NCBI GenBank assembly: GCA_020630715.1 | Contig: JAHDIQ010000002.1 | Location: forward strand, 1 to 64,000 | Source of the DNA: Nonlabens sp. | GTDB taxonomy: Bacteria; Bacteroidota; Bacteroidia; Flavobacteriales; Flavobacteriaceae | Length of the DNA: 64,000 nt | Reading direction: 5' to 3' | In this document: piece after piece, positions 63,506 to 64,000 of the stretch | Layout of the letters: each line of letters starts with the position of its first letter | How positions within the stretch are numbered: the first letter of the stretch is position 1 | The notes under the pieces: model-generated | What the model was told of the DNA's origin: nothing | What the model saw: the letters and a program-made list of their open reading frames with translations, nothing else | The model's database searches: none | Made by a program: the position numbers and the translations under genes

Positions 63506-64000
63506 ACGTAAAAATTACTAGTGTCGCGACTCAAACGCCTCAATTTTATAAAGAAACTGCAGACATCTTACCATTTGTAGAGCAATGGCTAGCAGACCAA
63601 GATGAACGCTTGCGACGTAAGACGCTCAAGATTTTTGAAGGTGCTGGCGTGGATAAACGCTACAGCATCATGGATCCTATAGAAGTATTTACTAACACCA
63701 GTTTTCAGGATCGTAATGATATCTATAAACGTGAAGTCGTACCACTAGCAGAAAAGGCATTAAAAAAAGCATTACATAATTGTAACTGGAATGCACAAGA
63801 TCTGGATTATATCATTACCGTAAGTTGTACGGGAATTATGATACCATCCATAGACGCCTTTTTAATTAATAGCATGAAGATGCGACAGGATATCGTACGA
63901 TTACCGGTGACAGAAATGGGTTGCGTTGCTGGAATATCAGGATTGATCTATGCTGAGAATTTCTTACGTGCAAATCCTGGGAAACGTGCTGCGGTAGTTG
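63502..64000 (+). CDS. type III polyketide synthase (partial, runs off window)
   Basis: The first 166 codons of a chalcone-synthase-like enzyme; the 3' end lies outside the window. The start MNVKITSVATQTPQF is followed by KRYSIMDPIEVF, TVSCTGIMIPSIDAFLIN and EMGCVAGISGLIYAENF, whose Cys is the catalytic nucleophile. It builds a polyketide from acyl-CoA and malonyl-CoA. With the FAD enzyme and methyltransferase it forms a cluster of the alkylresorcinol or quinone kind; the product is not defined. The His and Asn of the triad are beyond the window. Confidence 0.92.
   Translation, partial: MNVKITSVATQTPQFYKETADILPFVEQWLADQDERLRRKTLKIFEGAGVDKRYSIMDPIEVFTNTSFQDRNDIYKREVVPLAEKALKKALHNCNWNAQDLDYIITVSCTGIMIPSIDAFLINSMKMRQDIVRLPVTEMGCVAGISGLIYAENFLRANPGKRAAVV

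Overview
The window looks like a chromosome segment of a marine-type member of Flavobacteriaceae (Bacteroidota), perhaps close to Nonlabens or Dokdonia; the genus is a guess. The evidence is low GC, Bacteroidota-type promoters (-7 box TAnnTTTG) just upstream of many genes, almost no Shine-Dalgarno sequences, a type IX secretion C-terminal domain, a SusC-like TonB receptor style, a fused E1 dehydrogenase, and a UbiA-Maf-KdsC-DUF2520 operon. A palindrome with core CGCTTTCGCGAAAGCG occurs 17 times, 12 of them inside genes.

Layout. 1-5550: vitamin B12 uptake, with a minus-strand ABC importer (btuF-btuC-btuD) and a divergent TonB receptor behind a cobalamin riboswitch. 5700-7010: two short leader-peptide transcription units, each with terminator/antiterminator folding, then a TPR protein. 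7200-7700: a structured non-coding block with two circularly permuted tRNA-like elements (Y-RNA-like) and another large hairpin structure, directly upstream of a slipin (SPFH) gene. 8880-10600: two unrecognised genes with a shared 3' repeat, cassette-like. 10630-18830: a zinc metalloprotease, ClpB, YtxJ, an M48 lipoprotein peptidase and an MFS exporter. 18885-22911: a broken giant surface protein (beta-helix, Ig-like repeats, T9SS tail). 23100-37850: housekeeping genes (ribosomal protein S1, pyrR-pyrB, methylmalonyl-CoA mutase with udk and divIC, isocitrate dehydrogenase, MutS2). 37950-38400: duplicated palindromic intergenic repeat. 38479-47991: Ung, small conserved genes, a large AT-rich SIR2-STAND defence-type gene, MscS, an alcohol dehydrogenase, more repeats and a glycosyltransferase. 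48107-61632: small membrane proteins, the maf-ubiA-kdsC-DUF2520 operon, CcsBA, FumC, YciH, a 2OG oxygenase and the fused E1. 61692-64000: start of a type III polyketide cluster (FAD oxidoreductase, methyltransferase, PKS), cut by the window end.

How parts connect. B12 uptake feeds a B12-dependent methylmalonyl-CoA mutase encoded in the same window. The permuted tRNA-like RNAs plus slipin resemble a fragment of a Ro60/Y-RNA or RNA-repair locus, although no Ro60 or RtcB gene is seen here. The leader-peptide pair and the permuted tRNA-like RNAs are the strongest candidates for undescribed biology. All function calls are from reading motifs; no database search was run.
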